NCBI RefSeq assembly: GCF_900240845.1
Contig: NZ_OERU01000001.1
Span: 124,001 to 188,000 of the forward strand
From: Peptostreptococcus faecalis
GTDB taxonomy: Bacteria; Bacillota; Clostridia; Peptostreptococcales; Peptostreptococcaceae
Length of the DNA: 64,000 nt
Reading direction: 5' to 3'
This document shows, one piece after another, positions 1-7,408 of the stretch (position 1 is the stretch's first letter; each line of letters opens with the position of its first letter). A model generated the notes under the pieces. That model did no database searches and was not told the origin of the DNA. It saw only the letters and a list, made by a program, of their open reading frames with translations. Position numbers and translations under genes: made by a program.

Positions 1-1579
1 TTGTTATTATTTTTTCCGCACACTTTATTCCGTCTACTGCTGCTGTTACTATACCTCCCGCATAGCCAGCTCCCTCTCCACAAGGAAATAAATTCTTGAT
101 ATTCACTGATTCTAATGTGTCTCTATCTCTTTTAATTCTAACTGGAGCAGAGGATCTAGTTTCTATACCAGTCATTACTGCATCCCCCATAGAAAATCCT
201 TTTAATTTTCCATTTAGTTTTACAAGACCTTCTTTTAATGAATCTATTACAAAATCAGGCAAGCAATCAGATATATCACACCACTTCACACCTGGCCTAT
301 ATGAAGGAGTTACACTTCCTGCTTTTTCAGATGGTTTTCCATTTAGAAAATTCCCTACTAATTGAGCTGGTGCATTGTAGTTAGCTCCACCTTTTTTAAA
401 TGCTAAAGACTCATATTTCCTTTGAAATTCAAGACCTGCAAGAGGATGTGGTGAGTCAAAATCTTTTGTTTCTACATTGACCAATAGACCACTATTAGCA
501 TTTTCTTTATCTCTTGAATGCTCACTCATACCATTTGTAACTAACTCATTTTCACTGTTAGCTGATGCAATCACCATTCCACCTGGGCACATACAAAATG
601 TATACACGCTTCTACCATTTGAAGTCTGAGCAGTCAATCTGTAATCTGCAGCTCCTAGCCTTTTATGATTATAAAACTTTCCGTACTGAGATTTATTTAT
701 CATTTCCTGTGGATGCTCGATTCTGACTCCAATTGCAAAAGGTTTCTGTTCCATTTCAGCTCCGCATTCATATATCATTTTATACGTATCTCTTGCACTA
801 TGACCTATCGCTAGAATCAAATGTTGGCAATCTATTCTTTTACTTTCATTTATTTCTATTGATGAAATCTCTCCATTTTTAACATCTATAGATGTTAGCT
901 TTGAGTCAAAAAATACTTCTCCACCAAGTCTAATTATTTCTTTTCTTATATTTTTGACAACATCTTTTAAAATATCTGTACCTACATGAGGTTTGTGAGA
1001 ATATAATATGTCTTCAGGTGCCCCAAATTTCACAAACTCTGATAATACCTTTTCACACCTAATGTCTTTCATCCTTGTTGTCAGCTTTCCATCTGAAAAA
1101 GTTCCTGCTCCACCCTCTCCAAATTGCACATTAGATTTTGTATTTAATTTTCCTGACTTCCAAAAATTCTCTATATCTTCACTCCTAGTATCTACATCCA
1201 TCCCTCTTTCAATGAGAATCGGATTGTACCCTCTTTGAGCTAACAATAGAGTTGCAAAAAGACCGGCTGGACCAGAACCAACTATAACAGGTCTTTGTTT
1301 TATTTCTAAGTTACCCATTTCTACATCTTCATACTTATTTGAATCCAACTGAATACAGTCTTTAGGCTTAAACTTTAAGACTTTTTTTTCATTTTTCAAT
1401 TCTAAGTCTACTGTATAGACAAAACTTATTATACCCTTTTTTCTAGCATCTATTGACTCTTTATATATATTAAAGCTAATTACATCATCTTCATTTATTT
1501 TTAATTTTTTATATGTCTTTATTTTTACTAAATCAATAGAATCATCTATATCTATTTTTATATTTGAAACTCTTATCAT
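1..1579 (-). CDS. FAD-dependent dehydrogenase (COG2509-like), 3' end cut by window edge
   Basis: The frame is open from ATG at 1579 to the left edge, 526 codons, so little of this roughly 530-residue family is missing. About 95 residues precede a dinucleotide-binding motif, VIVGSGPAGLFATLLLAQRG, that binds FAD. Near the visible end is the second flavin-contact motif GEGAGYAGGIVTAAVDG. These match the uncharacterised FAD-dependent dehydrogenases related to the HI0933/GidA-type flavoproteins. The substrate is unknown. No strong ribosome-binding site lies just before the ATG. The protein is cytosolic, since no signal or membrane segment is seen. A terminator separates it from the SEC-C operon upstream, so it is probably transcribed alone. 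Confidence 0.85.
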   Translation of the reverse strand, partial: MIRVSNIKIDIDDSIDLVKIKTYKKLKINEDDVISFNIYKESIDARKKGIISFVYTVDLELKNEKKVLKFKPKDCIQLDSNKYEDVEMGNLEIKQRPVIVGSGPAGLFATLLLAQRGYNPILIERGMDVDTRSEDIENFWKSGKLNTKSNVQFGEGGAGTFSDGKLTTRMKDIRCEKVLSEFVKFGAPEDILYSHKPHVGTDILKDVVKNIRKEIIRLGGEVFFDSKLTSIDVKNGEISSIEINESKRIDCQHLILAIGHSARDTYKMIYECGAEMEQKPFAIGVRIEHPQEMINKSQYGKFYNHKRLGAADYRLTAQTSNGRSVYTFCMCPGGMVIASANSENELVTNGMSEHSRDKENANSGLLVNVETKDFDSPHPLAGLEFQRKYESLAFKKGGANYNAPAQLVGNFLNGKPSEKAGSVTPSYRPGVKWCDISDCLPDFVIDSLKEGLVKLNGKLKGFSMGDAVMTGIETRSSAPVRIKRDRDTLESVNIKNLFPCGEGAGYAGGIVTAAVDGIKCAEKIIT

Positions 1580-1607
1580 AGCGCGTGGAATTATCCGTCA
1601 CTTCCCT

Positions 1608-1642
1608 TCAAAAAAATAAAGGCTACTGAAATTTCAGTAGCC
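1608..1642 (-). terminator. Intrinsic terminator of the SEC-C operon
   Basis: A perfect 22-nt inverted repeat at 1621-1642 is followed, on the minus strand, by a T-rich run (1612-1620). It sits 8 nt after the stop of the 124-residue gene. Confidence 0.8.
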
Positions 1643-1649
1643 TAACTAA

Positions 1650-2024
1650 CTAATCGTTTGAGATCAATCCTCTTATTACTTTCATATTATTAAATATTTT
1701 TTCTATGAAATTTTCTGCAATCTCGTTATCAAGCAACTTTATCTCAAGATTTTTATCTCCATCAATATTTTTTTCTCTACAGTATTCATTAGCGATTTCA
1801 AGCATGCTTGCCTTGCCTTCTTCACTTAGTGAATAATCCTTATAATCTACTATTACATATTGTAATACTTCTTGTTCATCGTCTTTATTATACCCTATTT
1901 CAATATGATAAATAACTGCATACAAATTTTCCATAGTTTCTTCACCATTATAAACTGGTACTGCTGGATTTGACTTAACAAAATTTGTAGCTACTGGTAT
2001 ACTTTTTCCAACTTTTAAACTCAT
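1650..2024 (-). CDS. Hypothetical protein, second gene of SEC-C operon
   Basis: This 124-residue acidic soluble protein is not recognised. It has no membrane segment, no signal peptide and no cysteine pattern. Its ATG overlaps the stop of the SEC-C gene by 4 nt (ATGA), so the two are translationally coupled and probably act together. A strong terminator follows. Function unknown. Confidence 0.7.
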   Translation of the reverse strand: MSLKVGKSIPVATNFVKSNPAVPVYNGEETMENLYAVIYHIEIGYNKDDEQEVLQYVIVDYKDYSLSEEGKASMLEIANEYCREKNIDGDKNLEIKLLDNEIAENFIEKIFNNMKVIRGLISND

Positions 2025-3136
2025 TTAACCTCCTGATATTCACCTGAAACTGCAATTAATATTTCTTTATTTCTTTTTGCTAAAGTGCTAGAACTTACTC
2101 CATAAGACTTTGCAATCGCACTTTGTGTAACACTTTCACCAATTGATTTTCTATAGCAATATTCTAATCCTGAAGCCCAACCGTATTCAGAACCACTTAC
2201 ATTTATTTTTTCTGATATATTATCAAGTAGTTCTTTCACACCAAAATAAATCTCTTCATCGGATATATTATTTTTCAATAAATTTTCAAGCGCTTCAAAT
2301 TTATCATCTGTTGATTCATTTGATTCATTTTTTTCATCATCTTTTTTTGAGTTTTCTATTTTATTAGAAATTTCTTCAGACTGCTGTCCGTTGTAATCAC
2401 TTAATTGTATAAGCTGAAGCATATATTTATAGAAGAACAGCGAATTCATTACTACAAATCTTTCTAGACTTGGTATTGAATTTTTATTGTTTTCATATAC
2501 ATCTATTATGCCTCTGTATATCAATTCTTTTACATCCTCTTGTATCCTTATTGTAAGATCCGTAAGTAAATAGACTCCATCTATATATACAGGTCTAGCT
2601 AAAATATAATCGCCTTCAGCAAATTCTTTTAACATCTGAGAATCTAAAGTTTCAAAAGTGTTTTTTGCGAAAAGATCTTTTATAAGGATCTTTTTTTCTT
2701 CCATCTTTTCAATTACAAACAAACTAGGATACGAATTTATACAACCAGATATTATGCGTCTTTCATCTTCGCTAAAATTTCCATTTTTCAGAGCATATAT
2801 AGCAGGTGTATTCTTATCATCTATTAAATAATCATATGAAAAATAAGATGCAAAAAATCTATCTGCTGCAATATTATCTATCTGCATTTCACCAAAGAAT
2901 TCTTTATGTGCTTCTTCTTCTTTATTGGCAAAATTCTCATTTTCATCTATCAATTCGTCTAAATAATTGCTTAATTTTACAATTGAATCTGTGTATTTTT
3001 TATCTATTTTTTGTTTTTTTTCTGTTAAGGCACGCTCTTCTTTTTCTGCTTTTTCTATAGCCTTATCTTTTTCCATACAACATTTTTTGTATTTTTTACC
3101 ACTTCCACAATGGCATATGTCATTTCTCTTCAACAT
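2021..3136 (-). CDS. SEC-C motif protein with C-terminal helix-turn-helix-like segment
   Basis: The protein has 371 residues and opens with a SEC-C zinc motif (C-H-C-GSGKKYKKCC, residues 8-20), the metal-binding tail also found on SecA. Residues 35-65 are strongly charged and probably coiled. A low-complexity K/E/S-rich linker lies near residues 245-275. The last 45 residues contain a helix-turn-helix-like stretch (SVTQSAIAKSYGVSSSTLAK), so a regulatory or nucleic-acid-binding role is possible but unproved. A good sigma-A-type promoter with an embedded palindrome lies 100 nt upstream. The gene follows the pilus genes but has its own promoter. Confidence 0.7.
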   Translation of the reverse strand: MLKRNDICHCGSGKKYKKCCMEKDKAIEKAEKEERALTEKKQKIDKKYTDSIVKLSNYLDELIDENENFANKEEEAHKEFFGEMQIDNIAADRFFASYFSYDYLIDDKNTPAIYALKNGNFSEDERRIISGCINSYPSLFVIEKMEEKKILIKDLFAKNTFETLDSQMLKEFAEGDYILARPVYIDGVYLLTDLTIRIQEDVKELIYRGIIDVYENNKNSIPSLERFVVMNSLFFYKYMLQLIQLSDYNGQQSEEISNKIENSKKDDEKNESNESTDDKFEALENLLKNNISDEEIYFGVKELLDNISEKINVSGSEYGWASGLEYCYRKSIGESVTQSAIAKSYGVSSSTLAKRNKEILIAVSGEYQEVK

Positions 3137-3234
3137 CTGAATTACTCCTAGTATTAGATTCTATATTCCTCGTATAGTCGCCTTATAGCCTTCTAACGCT
3201 AAAATGTGAACTAACTTCTCCACAAGTACGCTTA

Positions 3235-3263
3235 ATTATAACACAAATATTTGTGGTTGTAAA
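3235..3263 (-). promoter_or_regulatory. Promoter of SEC-C operon with palindromic spacer
   Basis: On the minus strand TTTACA (3263-3258) and TATAAT (3240-3235) are separated by exactly 17 nt. The spacer contains the perfect 14-bp palindrome CACAAATATTTGTG (3242-3255), placed like a repressor operator. Alternatively the palindrome is a weak pilus-operon terminator. Confidence 0.6.
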
Positions 3264-3283
3264 ACGAAATGGCATATACTCCT

Positions 3284-3706
3284 TTAAATAAGCCAAAATA
3301 GAATACTATACTCACCTTTTCCGTCGGTTTTTGTGTAATTAACTCTTTCTATATTTATTTTAAAATTCATTGTAGTTAGTGTTTTAATAAAATCATTAAA
3401 GTTATTTGAATCTCCATAAAAGCTTATATTATACTTAGTCATATTGTCTGAGTCTACGGATTCAACCATATCCACATCATTTGATTTAGAAACTGCCTCA
3501 TAAAGGTCTACAATTTCTTTTGTTGAATTAGTGTGTGCTTTTTTTGAATCTACACCTATCCCTATATTTTTACTTGAGCTTTCACTATTGCTAATTTGCA
3601 TCTTTAAGTCTTCTTTTTTGAATTTTTGAGGAACTACTACAAATACGGTCAAAATAATTATCGATACAACTATAAATATTTTGCGCAAAAATTTGTGATC
3701 AAACAT
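3284..3706 (-). CDS. pilO: PilO-like type IV pilus inner-membrane protein
   Basis: This 140-residue protein has one N-terminal membrane helix (about residues 10-27, KIFIVVSIIILTVFVVV). A region with a short coiled propensity follows, then a C-terminal alpha/beta domain. In PilO that domain pairs with PilN to link the ATPase platform to the cell envelope. PilO is usually about 180-200 residues, so this copy is short. Identification rests on gene order (pilB-pilC-prepilin-pilM-pilN-here), topology and size, not on a strict motif. It starts 3 nt after pilN stops, implying one transcript. No pilT, pilD or minor pilin gene follows. Confidence 0.6.
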   Translation of the reverse strand: MFDHKFLRKIFIVVSIIILTVFVVVPQKFKKEDLKMQISNSESSSKNIGIGVDSKKAHTNSTKEIVDLYEAVSKSNDVDMVESVDSDNMTKYNISFYGDSNNFNDFIKTLTTMNFKINIERVNYTKTDGKGEYSILFWLI

Positions 3707-3709
3707 ATA

Positions 3710-4312
3710 CTACCCCTTTATTTTAATTCTAATTGAAATAAATGAAATTACCTTTTTTTCTTTTTCATCACCTTCTTTTTTTACTTCAACGGTTTTTTTG
3801 ATTTTTTTTATTGAATCTATTTGTGACTTATCAAATATTTTTTTATTTAATTCTTTTCTAGCTTCTTCTTCATTTTTTGATTCAAATTCAAGAGATATTA
3901 AGTTCTCATCACATTCTATTTTAGATATGTTATTTTTTAACGTGTCATTTATACTAAATATCCTATTAATATCTGCACCGTATATATTTTTATATATCAA
4001 TTTTCTTTTTAATTGCTTTTTATCAAGTAGTATCTCATCTTTTTTATTTATGCTATTTAGTTGTTTTTCTAAAGATTTAATTTCTATATTGCCACAAACC
4101 GAAACTGTAATAATCATCATTAAAATCAATATTAATAATTTTTCCACATTTTTACTAGTGACTGAGTTCTTCTTTTTAATTCTATATATATCCACTAATT
4201 GATTTTCTTTTTTTAAAGGTAATACAGAATTATGTCTTTCATTTTTGACTTCCTCTATAATCAAATATTCATGTCTATTCGGTATAATTTTTTGATTTAT
4301 TTCCTCATTCAA
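3710..4312 (-). CDS. pilN: PilN-like protein, probably the C-terminal half of a split PilMN
   Basis: The frame is 200 residues with one membrane helix (about residues 56-75) after a basic cytoplasmic segment. A coiled region and a periplasm-type domain follow, as in PilN. The only start near the predicted N terminus is TTG at 4312, and no convincing ribosome-binding site precedes it. The frame is the same as pilM: only one UGA (4351-4349) and 12 sense codons lie between. The residues after the UGA (LLGNFNNEAFKDL) read like the end of a PilM domain. C. difficile carries a fused pilMN gene, so this may be the back half of a fusion broken by a nonsense codon. Confidence 0.6.
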   Translation of the reverse strand: MNEEINQKIIPNRHEYLIIEEVKNERHNSVLPLKKENQLVDIYRIKKKNSVTSKNVEKLLILILMMIITVSVCGNIEIKSLEKQLNSINKKDEILLDKKQLKRKLIYKNIYGADINRIFSINDTLKNNISKIECDENLISLEFESKNEEEARKELNKKIFDKSQIDSIKKIKKTVEVKKEGDEKEKKVISFISIRIKIKG

Positions 4313-4348
4313 ATCTTTAAAAGCTTCATTATTAAAATTTCCTAAAAG

Positions 4349-5062
4349 TCATACTTTTCCACCATCATTCAAATAATCTATCAAACTTTCATCAACATTT
4401 TTATTATCTATAACCATTGAATTTTTGACTCTATTATTTTCTATGACTGACAATATATAGTCCTCTTCTCGGAACTCTATTGCAGCAAATATTCTATCAA
4501 AATTGTTAATACTACCTAATAATATAGACTGAGTTATTTGATAGTTCATATAAATTCCATCACATCTGCAGCCTTTTAATTTTTCAATTTTTTCCACAAT
4601 ATCAACATAAAAACGTGGAAATAAAACTACTCTTACTTTTAAAAAATCTTCTTCAGAATCTATTTTTTCATAATTTTTAATATAATATTCTGGATTTAAG
4701 TTGAGAAACTCCTCCATTTCTATTTCAATTATATTTTCTATATCTTTCTTTTTATAATCTTTTAAAATATCTATTTCTTTTATTATTAAATTAGAATCTT
4801 GTGCTACAACTGTTATTTTTTTGCAATCACACTTTAATTTAGATTCTGCATTTCTAATTTTTTCTGTTATCTCATATGCAAGATCCTTACTCTTATCCTC
4901 CATGTCAATTTTATTCATTGAATAGCTAATATACTCATTGTATTCAAATTCTATATTCCTTTCTTTTTCGCTCTCTTTGTTTGTATTATCTTCTTTAAAA
5001 TTTGCATATAGAATTCTATATCCCTTATTTTCAAATATCAAAAAAAATGCTTTTTTATCCAT
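4349..5062 (-). CDS. pilM: PilM-like actin-fold pilus assembly protein, possibly truncated by UGA
   Basis: The protein has 237 residues, short for PilM (about 300-350). It is cytosolic and looks like the actin-like family that binds the PilN N terminus and couples the pilus motor to the membrane complex. ATG 5062 has a strong ribosome-binding site (GGAGGAGAG). The frame stops at UGA 4349 inside what looks like the conserved late PilM segment (DGGKV*LLGNF), and the same frame continues into pilN. Divergence from model PilM proteins is high. Naming depends on position between the prepilin and pilN. Confidence 0.6.
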   Translation of the reverse strand: MDKKAFFLIFENKGYRILYANFKEDNTNKESEKERNIEFEYNEYISYSMNKIDMEDKSKDLAYEITEKIRNAESKLKCDCKKITVVAQDSNLIIKEIDILKDYKKKDIENIIEIEMEEFLNLNPEYYIKNYEKIDSEEDFLKVRVVLFPRFYVDIVEKIEKLKGCRCDGIYMNYQITQSILLGSINNFDRIFAAIEFREEDYILSVIENNRVKNSMVIDNKNVDESLIDYLNDGGKV

Positions 5063-5143
5063 CTCTCCTCCAGTTTACAAATATTTATCATATATTTTTC
5101 TTTTTTATTTATGAATCTTTACTTATTTTATGATTTTTAATCA

Positions 5144-5533
5144 CTATTTAACCTTAGGATAAAATTGTTCTTCTCCTGCCTTTATAGTAACTTCCTCTTC
5201 ACTTACCACCAAAGTAAATTTATCTGCTTTTACACTCTGTGGCTTTGGTTCGCTTGATAAATACTTTGATCCGACTAGCTTACTGACTTCATTTATTTCA
5301 TCTAAATCCTTCCCTTCACTCTGCGCCATATATACAGCTGTAGCTATATTAGATGCATTTGCATAGTCTGCATTTTCCCTAGCCTTTTTTTGTGCTCCAC
5401 CAAATTTAATAGCTACTACAGTTGCTAGTATTCCAATTATTGCTACCACAATAACCATTTCATTATTCTTAAACGATTTTTTTATTGATACTACTCTATA
5501 ATTTGTTCTATTTTCTACATTTTTTACAGACAA
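5144..5533 (-). pseudogene. 3' part of prepilin gene, severed by the prophage
   Basis: Residues from the Met at 5458 onward (VIVVAIIGILATVVAIKFGGAQKKA and beyond in sequence order) are the hydrophobic stalk and small globular head of a type IV or ComGC-like pilin, ending at 5144. The 25 residues before that Met come from phage DNA. The open frame begins at a TTG (5533) with no clear ribosome-binding site. It lacks the leader and the Gly-Phe prepilin-peptidase site, so no working pilin can be made from it. The 5' part lies at 46925-47062. Together they would encode a 148-residue prepilin with a 39-residue leader. An outward-facing phage promoter could still transcribe it together with pilMNO. 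Confidence 0.85.
5456..5462 (+). other. attL core
   Basis: CATTTCA here matches 46928-46934. On the coding strand the core reads TGAAATG and encodes the Glu5-Met6 pair of the mature pilin. Excision between the two copies restores the reading frame exactly. Confidence 0.8.
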
Positions 5534-5643
5534 AAATACTGGTTTTTCACTCTTGTAGAATCAAATCAGTATCATAAACTTATTTTTATAGTATCACGCT
5601 TTAGTTTTTCAACTATTATCTAGTCGTGATACTATTTTTGTTT
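5486..5643. repeat. Four AGTATCA repeats beside attL (candidate integrase arm sites)
   Basis: AGTATCA occurs at 5568-5574 and 5590-5596, and inverted (TGATACT) at 5486-5492 and 5637-5643. Two more copies lie by attR (46847-46853, 46858-46864). Sites 5588-5598 and 5635-5645 also form an 11-bp inverted repeat. The layout resembles the arm-type sites bound by the N-terminal domain of lambda-type integrases. Confidence 0.5.
5585..5612 (-). promoter_or_regulatory. Outward-facing promoter at the phage left end
   Basis: On the minus strand TTGAAA (5612-5607), a 16-nt spacer and TATAAA (5590-5585) point into the severed pilin gene and pilMNO. One AGTATCA copy overlaps its -10, so integrase binding could affect it. 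Confidence 0.4.
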
Positions 5644-5807
5644 TATATAATTCTAATTATTCGTATTGGTTTTATTTTTTAGATGCAAGTTCTCTTCTAT
5701 TATATACATGTATATTTTTATTTGCTATTTTATCATTCTCTCACTTATTTATGCAGCTGAACAGTTAGTCATAACAATTGAAAAATAAACGTTATTAAAA
5801 CAGAGTA

Positions 5808-5848
5808 GAGCAGACTTAATATATTTAGGTTTGCTCTATTTTTATTTT
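5808..5848 (+). terminator. Intrinsic terminator
   Basis: Arms AGAGCAGAC (5808-5816) and GTTTGCTCT (5829-5837) pair with one G:U, followed by a T-rich run. It resembles the terminator at 31051. No gene is seen upstream on this strand. Confidence 0.5.
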
Positions 5849-5877
5849 ATAAGGTTATTTATTCTAATTCACTTGAT

Positions 5878-5906
5878 TTGCCATATTGATTTAGTTATTA
5901 TATTAA
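5878..5906 (+). promoter_or_regulatory. Promoter of the TfoX-N gene
   Basis: TTGCCA (5878-5883), a 17-nt spacer and TATTAA (5901-5906) lie 24 nt before the start codon. Confidence 0.45.
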
Positions 5907-5930
5907 TATAAAGACATAGGAGGTAATAGT

Positions 5931-6266
5931 ATGGCTTCTAGTAAAGAATATTTAGATTTTATTTTGGAACAGTTATCCGAGTTGGAAGATATAAGTTATA
6001 GATCAATGATGGGAGAATACATTATATATTATAAAGGTAAGATTGTTGGTGGAATATATGATGATAGATTACTTGTAAAACCTGTGAAATCGGCAGTTAA
6101 TTATATGCCTAATGCAGGATATGAACTTCCATATGAAGGTTCAAAAGAGATGTTACTAGTAGAGAATGTAGATAGTAAAAACTACTTAAAAGGATTGTTT
6201 GATTCTATGTTTGAAGAACTACCTATTAGAAAGCAAAAAAAAATAATAAAAAAGGGTAGCAAATAA
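5931..6266 (+). CDS. TfoX N-terminal domain protein (phage accessory gene)
   Basis: The protein has 111 residues and consists only of the TfoX/Sxy N-terminal domain. Recognisable segments are the SMMGEYIIYYKGKIVGGIYDDRLLVK core (residues 24-49, given here as two halves in order: SMMGEYIIYYKG and KIVGGIYDDRLLVK) and a GYELPYEG stretch. TfoX/Sxy controls competence genes in gamma-proteobacteria. In Firmicutes the stand-alone domain has no settled role. A strong AGGAGG site, its own promoter and its own terminator, opposite to the lysis genes, mark it as an accessory gene expressed in the lysogen. The basic tail (KKIIKKGSK) could aid nucleic-acid contact. It lies 470 bp from a disrupted pilin gene. 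Confidence 0.8.
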   Translation: MASSKEYLDFILEQLSELEDISYRSMMGEYIIYYKGKIVGGIYDDRLLVKPVKSAVNYMPNAGYELPYEGSKEMLLVENVDSKNYLKGLFDSMFEELPIRKQKKIIKKGSK

Positions 6267-6282
6267 CTGCTACCCTTTTTTT
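6254..6282 (+). terminator. Terminator of the TfoX-N gene
   Basis: GGGTAGCA (6254-6261) pairs with TGCTACCC (6268-6275), then seven T. The stop codon lies in the loop. Confidence 0.9.
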
Positions 6283-6368
6283 GCGTTTGCCACAGATTAT
6301 ATATTTAGGCAATTATCACATAGTATTATAGACAGTTTTAAATAAAATAAACCTATAACATATATTAT

Positions 6369-6581
6369 TTACTTATTTTCTTTTCTATGCTCCAAGATAT
6401 CACCTGGAGTGCATTCTAAAAAATCACAAATTTTATCAAGAGTTTCAAACCGTATCCCTTTTGATTTTCCAGTTTTCAATATAGAAAGATTTGTGCTGCT
6501 TATCCCTACTGCTTCAGATAAATCTTTTAAGCTCTTCTTTCTTTTTGCTAACATTACATCTAAATTTACTATAATTGACAT
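6369..6581 (-). CDS. YozG-type XRE regulator
   Basis: This 70-residue Cro/CI helix-turn-helix protein has DLSEAVGISSTNLSILKTGK as the recognition region and ends with the CDFLECTPGDIL motif typical of the small YozG-like regulators. These often pair with a DUF2975 membrane protein, which is the gene 13 nt upstream here. It probably autoregulates this two-gene operon. It is too small and too distant from the integrase to be the main phage repressor. Confidence 0.85.
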   Translation of the reverse strand: MSIIVNLDVMLAKRKKSLKDLSEAVGISSTNLSILKTGKSKGIRFETLDKICDFLECTPGDILEHRKENK

Positions 6582-6594
6582 TTTGTTCCTCTCT

Positions 6595-7056
6595 TTAAAT
6601 TATGGACTTGTTCTCTTCATCAAGATTTTTAATTTCACTAAACAAAGTAGGTAATATCAAAAATACTAAATAAATAAAAAGATATATAAACCCTGCAAGG
6701 CTTATTCCATTGTTATCCATTGATCCTATTATAATTTTACCTTTTGTTAACCAGAAAAAAATAAATTCTGACATTGCCATAACTAGAAAAATATATGAAA
6801 TAATTTTTGGTTCTATTATATTTTTTATAAAAATTTCTTTCTTTTCAATTCTTTTTAGCATTCTCAAGAAGAAAAAAAGAGCTAATGTCCAAAGTAAACC
6901 TATTACTATCGGGTACATATTATAAATAATACCTTTATATCCTAATTTGTAACCATACATTGCAAACATTGATATAATCTGTCCTGAAAATATAAGTTCA
7001 AACACAAACGCTATTTTCAAAATTATTTTTACTATCTTATAACTTAATGAGTTCAT
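6595..7056 (-). CDS. DUF2975 membrane protein
   Basis: The protein has 153 residues and four hydrophobic segments (about residues 8-28, 45-63, 86-104 and 122-140), matching DUF2975. It shares an operon with the YozG-type regulator, in the order usual for this pair. The role is unknown. It could be a membrane sensor that titrates the regulator, which is inference. It has a good ribosome-binding site (AGGAGGG) and an extended -10 promoter. Confidence 0.8.
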   Translation of the reverse strand: MNSLSYKIVKIILKIAFVFELIFSGQIISMFAMYGYKLGYKGIIYNMYPIVIGLLWTLALFFFLRMLKRIEKKEIFIKNIIEPKIISYIFLVMAMSEFIFFWLTKGKIIIGSMDNNGISLAGFIYLFIYLVFLILPTLFSEIKNLDEENKSII

Positions 7057-7085
7057 TTTTTACCCTCCTATTTATTATTGATTTC

Positions 7086-7094
7086 ATTATACCA
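7086..7094 (-). promoter_or_regulatory. Extended -10 promoter of the DUF2975 operon
   Basis: The minus strand reads TGGTATAAT (7094-7086), 30 nt before the start codon. The -35 is weak. Confidence 0.45.
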
Positions 7095-7143
7095 TATTCT
7101 TATTTAAAGCGCTATTTTTTTTATGTTTTACATAAATTTTATA

Positions 7144-7172
7144 TTGTTTAGTGTTATGTAACATAGTATAAT
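7144..7172 (+). promoter_or_regulatory. Promoter of the small membrane ORF
   Basis: TTGTTT (7144-7149), a 17-nt spacer and TATAAT (7167-7172) lie 21 nt before ATG 7194. Confidence 0.6.
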
Positions 7173-7193
7173 ATAAATAAAAAGGAGATTTTT

Positions 7194-7319
7194 ATGAGTA
7201 TTGAGTTTTTTCTAACAATATTTAGTACCATTTTGCTTGCAGGAATAGTATTTCTTATTTACAAACTAGCAGAATTTTTAATTACAAAATTAGTTAAACA
7301 ATTAAAAAAAGAGGACTAG
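7194..7319 (+). CDS. 41-residue single-span membrane peptide, possible type I toxin
   Basis: ATG 7194 follows an AAAGGAG site by 7 nt. The peptide has a hydrophobic helix (residues 4-33) and a lysine-rich tail ending KQLKKED, the usual plan of small type I toxins in Firmicute prophages. The gene stands alone with its own promoter and lies against the lysis module on the other strand. A hairpin covers the stop codon, and a second conserved-looking stem-loop lies 90 nt downstream. No sequence match to a named toxin family is claimed. It could also be a small regulatory membrane protein. Confidence 0.55.
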   Translation: MSIEFFLTIFSTILLAGIVFLIYKLAEFLITKLVKQLKKED

Positions 7320-7338
7320 CTTATAATTTGCTAGTCCT
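7312..7338 (+). terminator. Hairpin at the end of the small membrane ORF
   Basis: AGGACTAGC (7312-7320) and GCTAGTCCT (7330-7338) are perfect arms, followed by a modest T-rich stretch. It may terminate transcription or protect the 3' end. Confidence 0.55.
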
Positions 7339-7408
7339 TCTTCTTGTCAACTGTAATTAAGAAATTTAGTATTCTCAATACTTTAACATATCTATTCTAT
7401 TTTTACAA

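Larger units (their letters stand above)
5534..5930. other. Phage left-end non-coding region
   Basis: There is no convincing gene in these 397 bases. They hold three of the four left-hand AGTATCA repeats, an outward minus-strand promoter, a plus-strand terminator (5808-5848) and the tfoX promoter. A 25-codon frame near 5680 has no ribosome-binding site and is not called. Confidence 0.6.

Noticed and set aside
4349-4351. UGA read as tryptophan (alternative genetic code)
   Set aside because: UGA is used as a normal stop elsewhere (for example at the end of the frame 31725-31727 and other genes), and Trp is coded by UGG throughout.
5680-5760. Small plus-strand frame in the left-end region
   Set aside because: It has no ribosome-binding site and no downstream terminator close to its stop.
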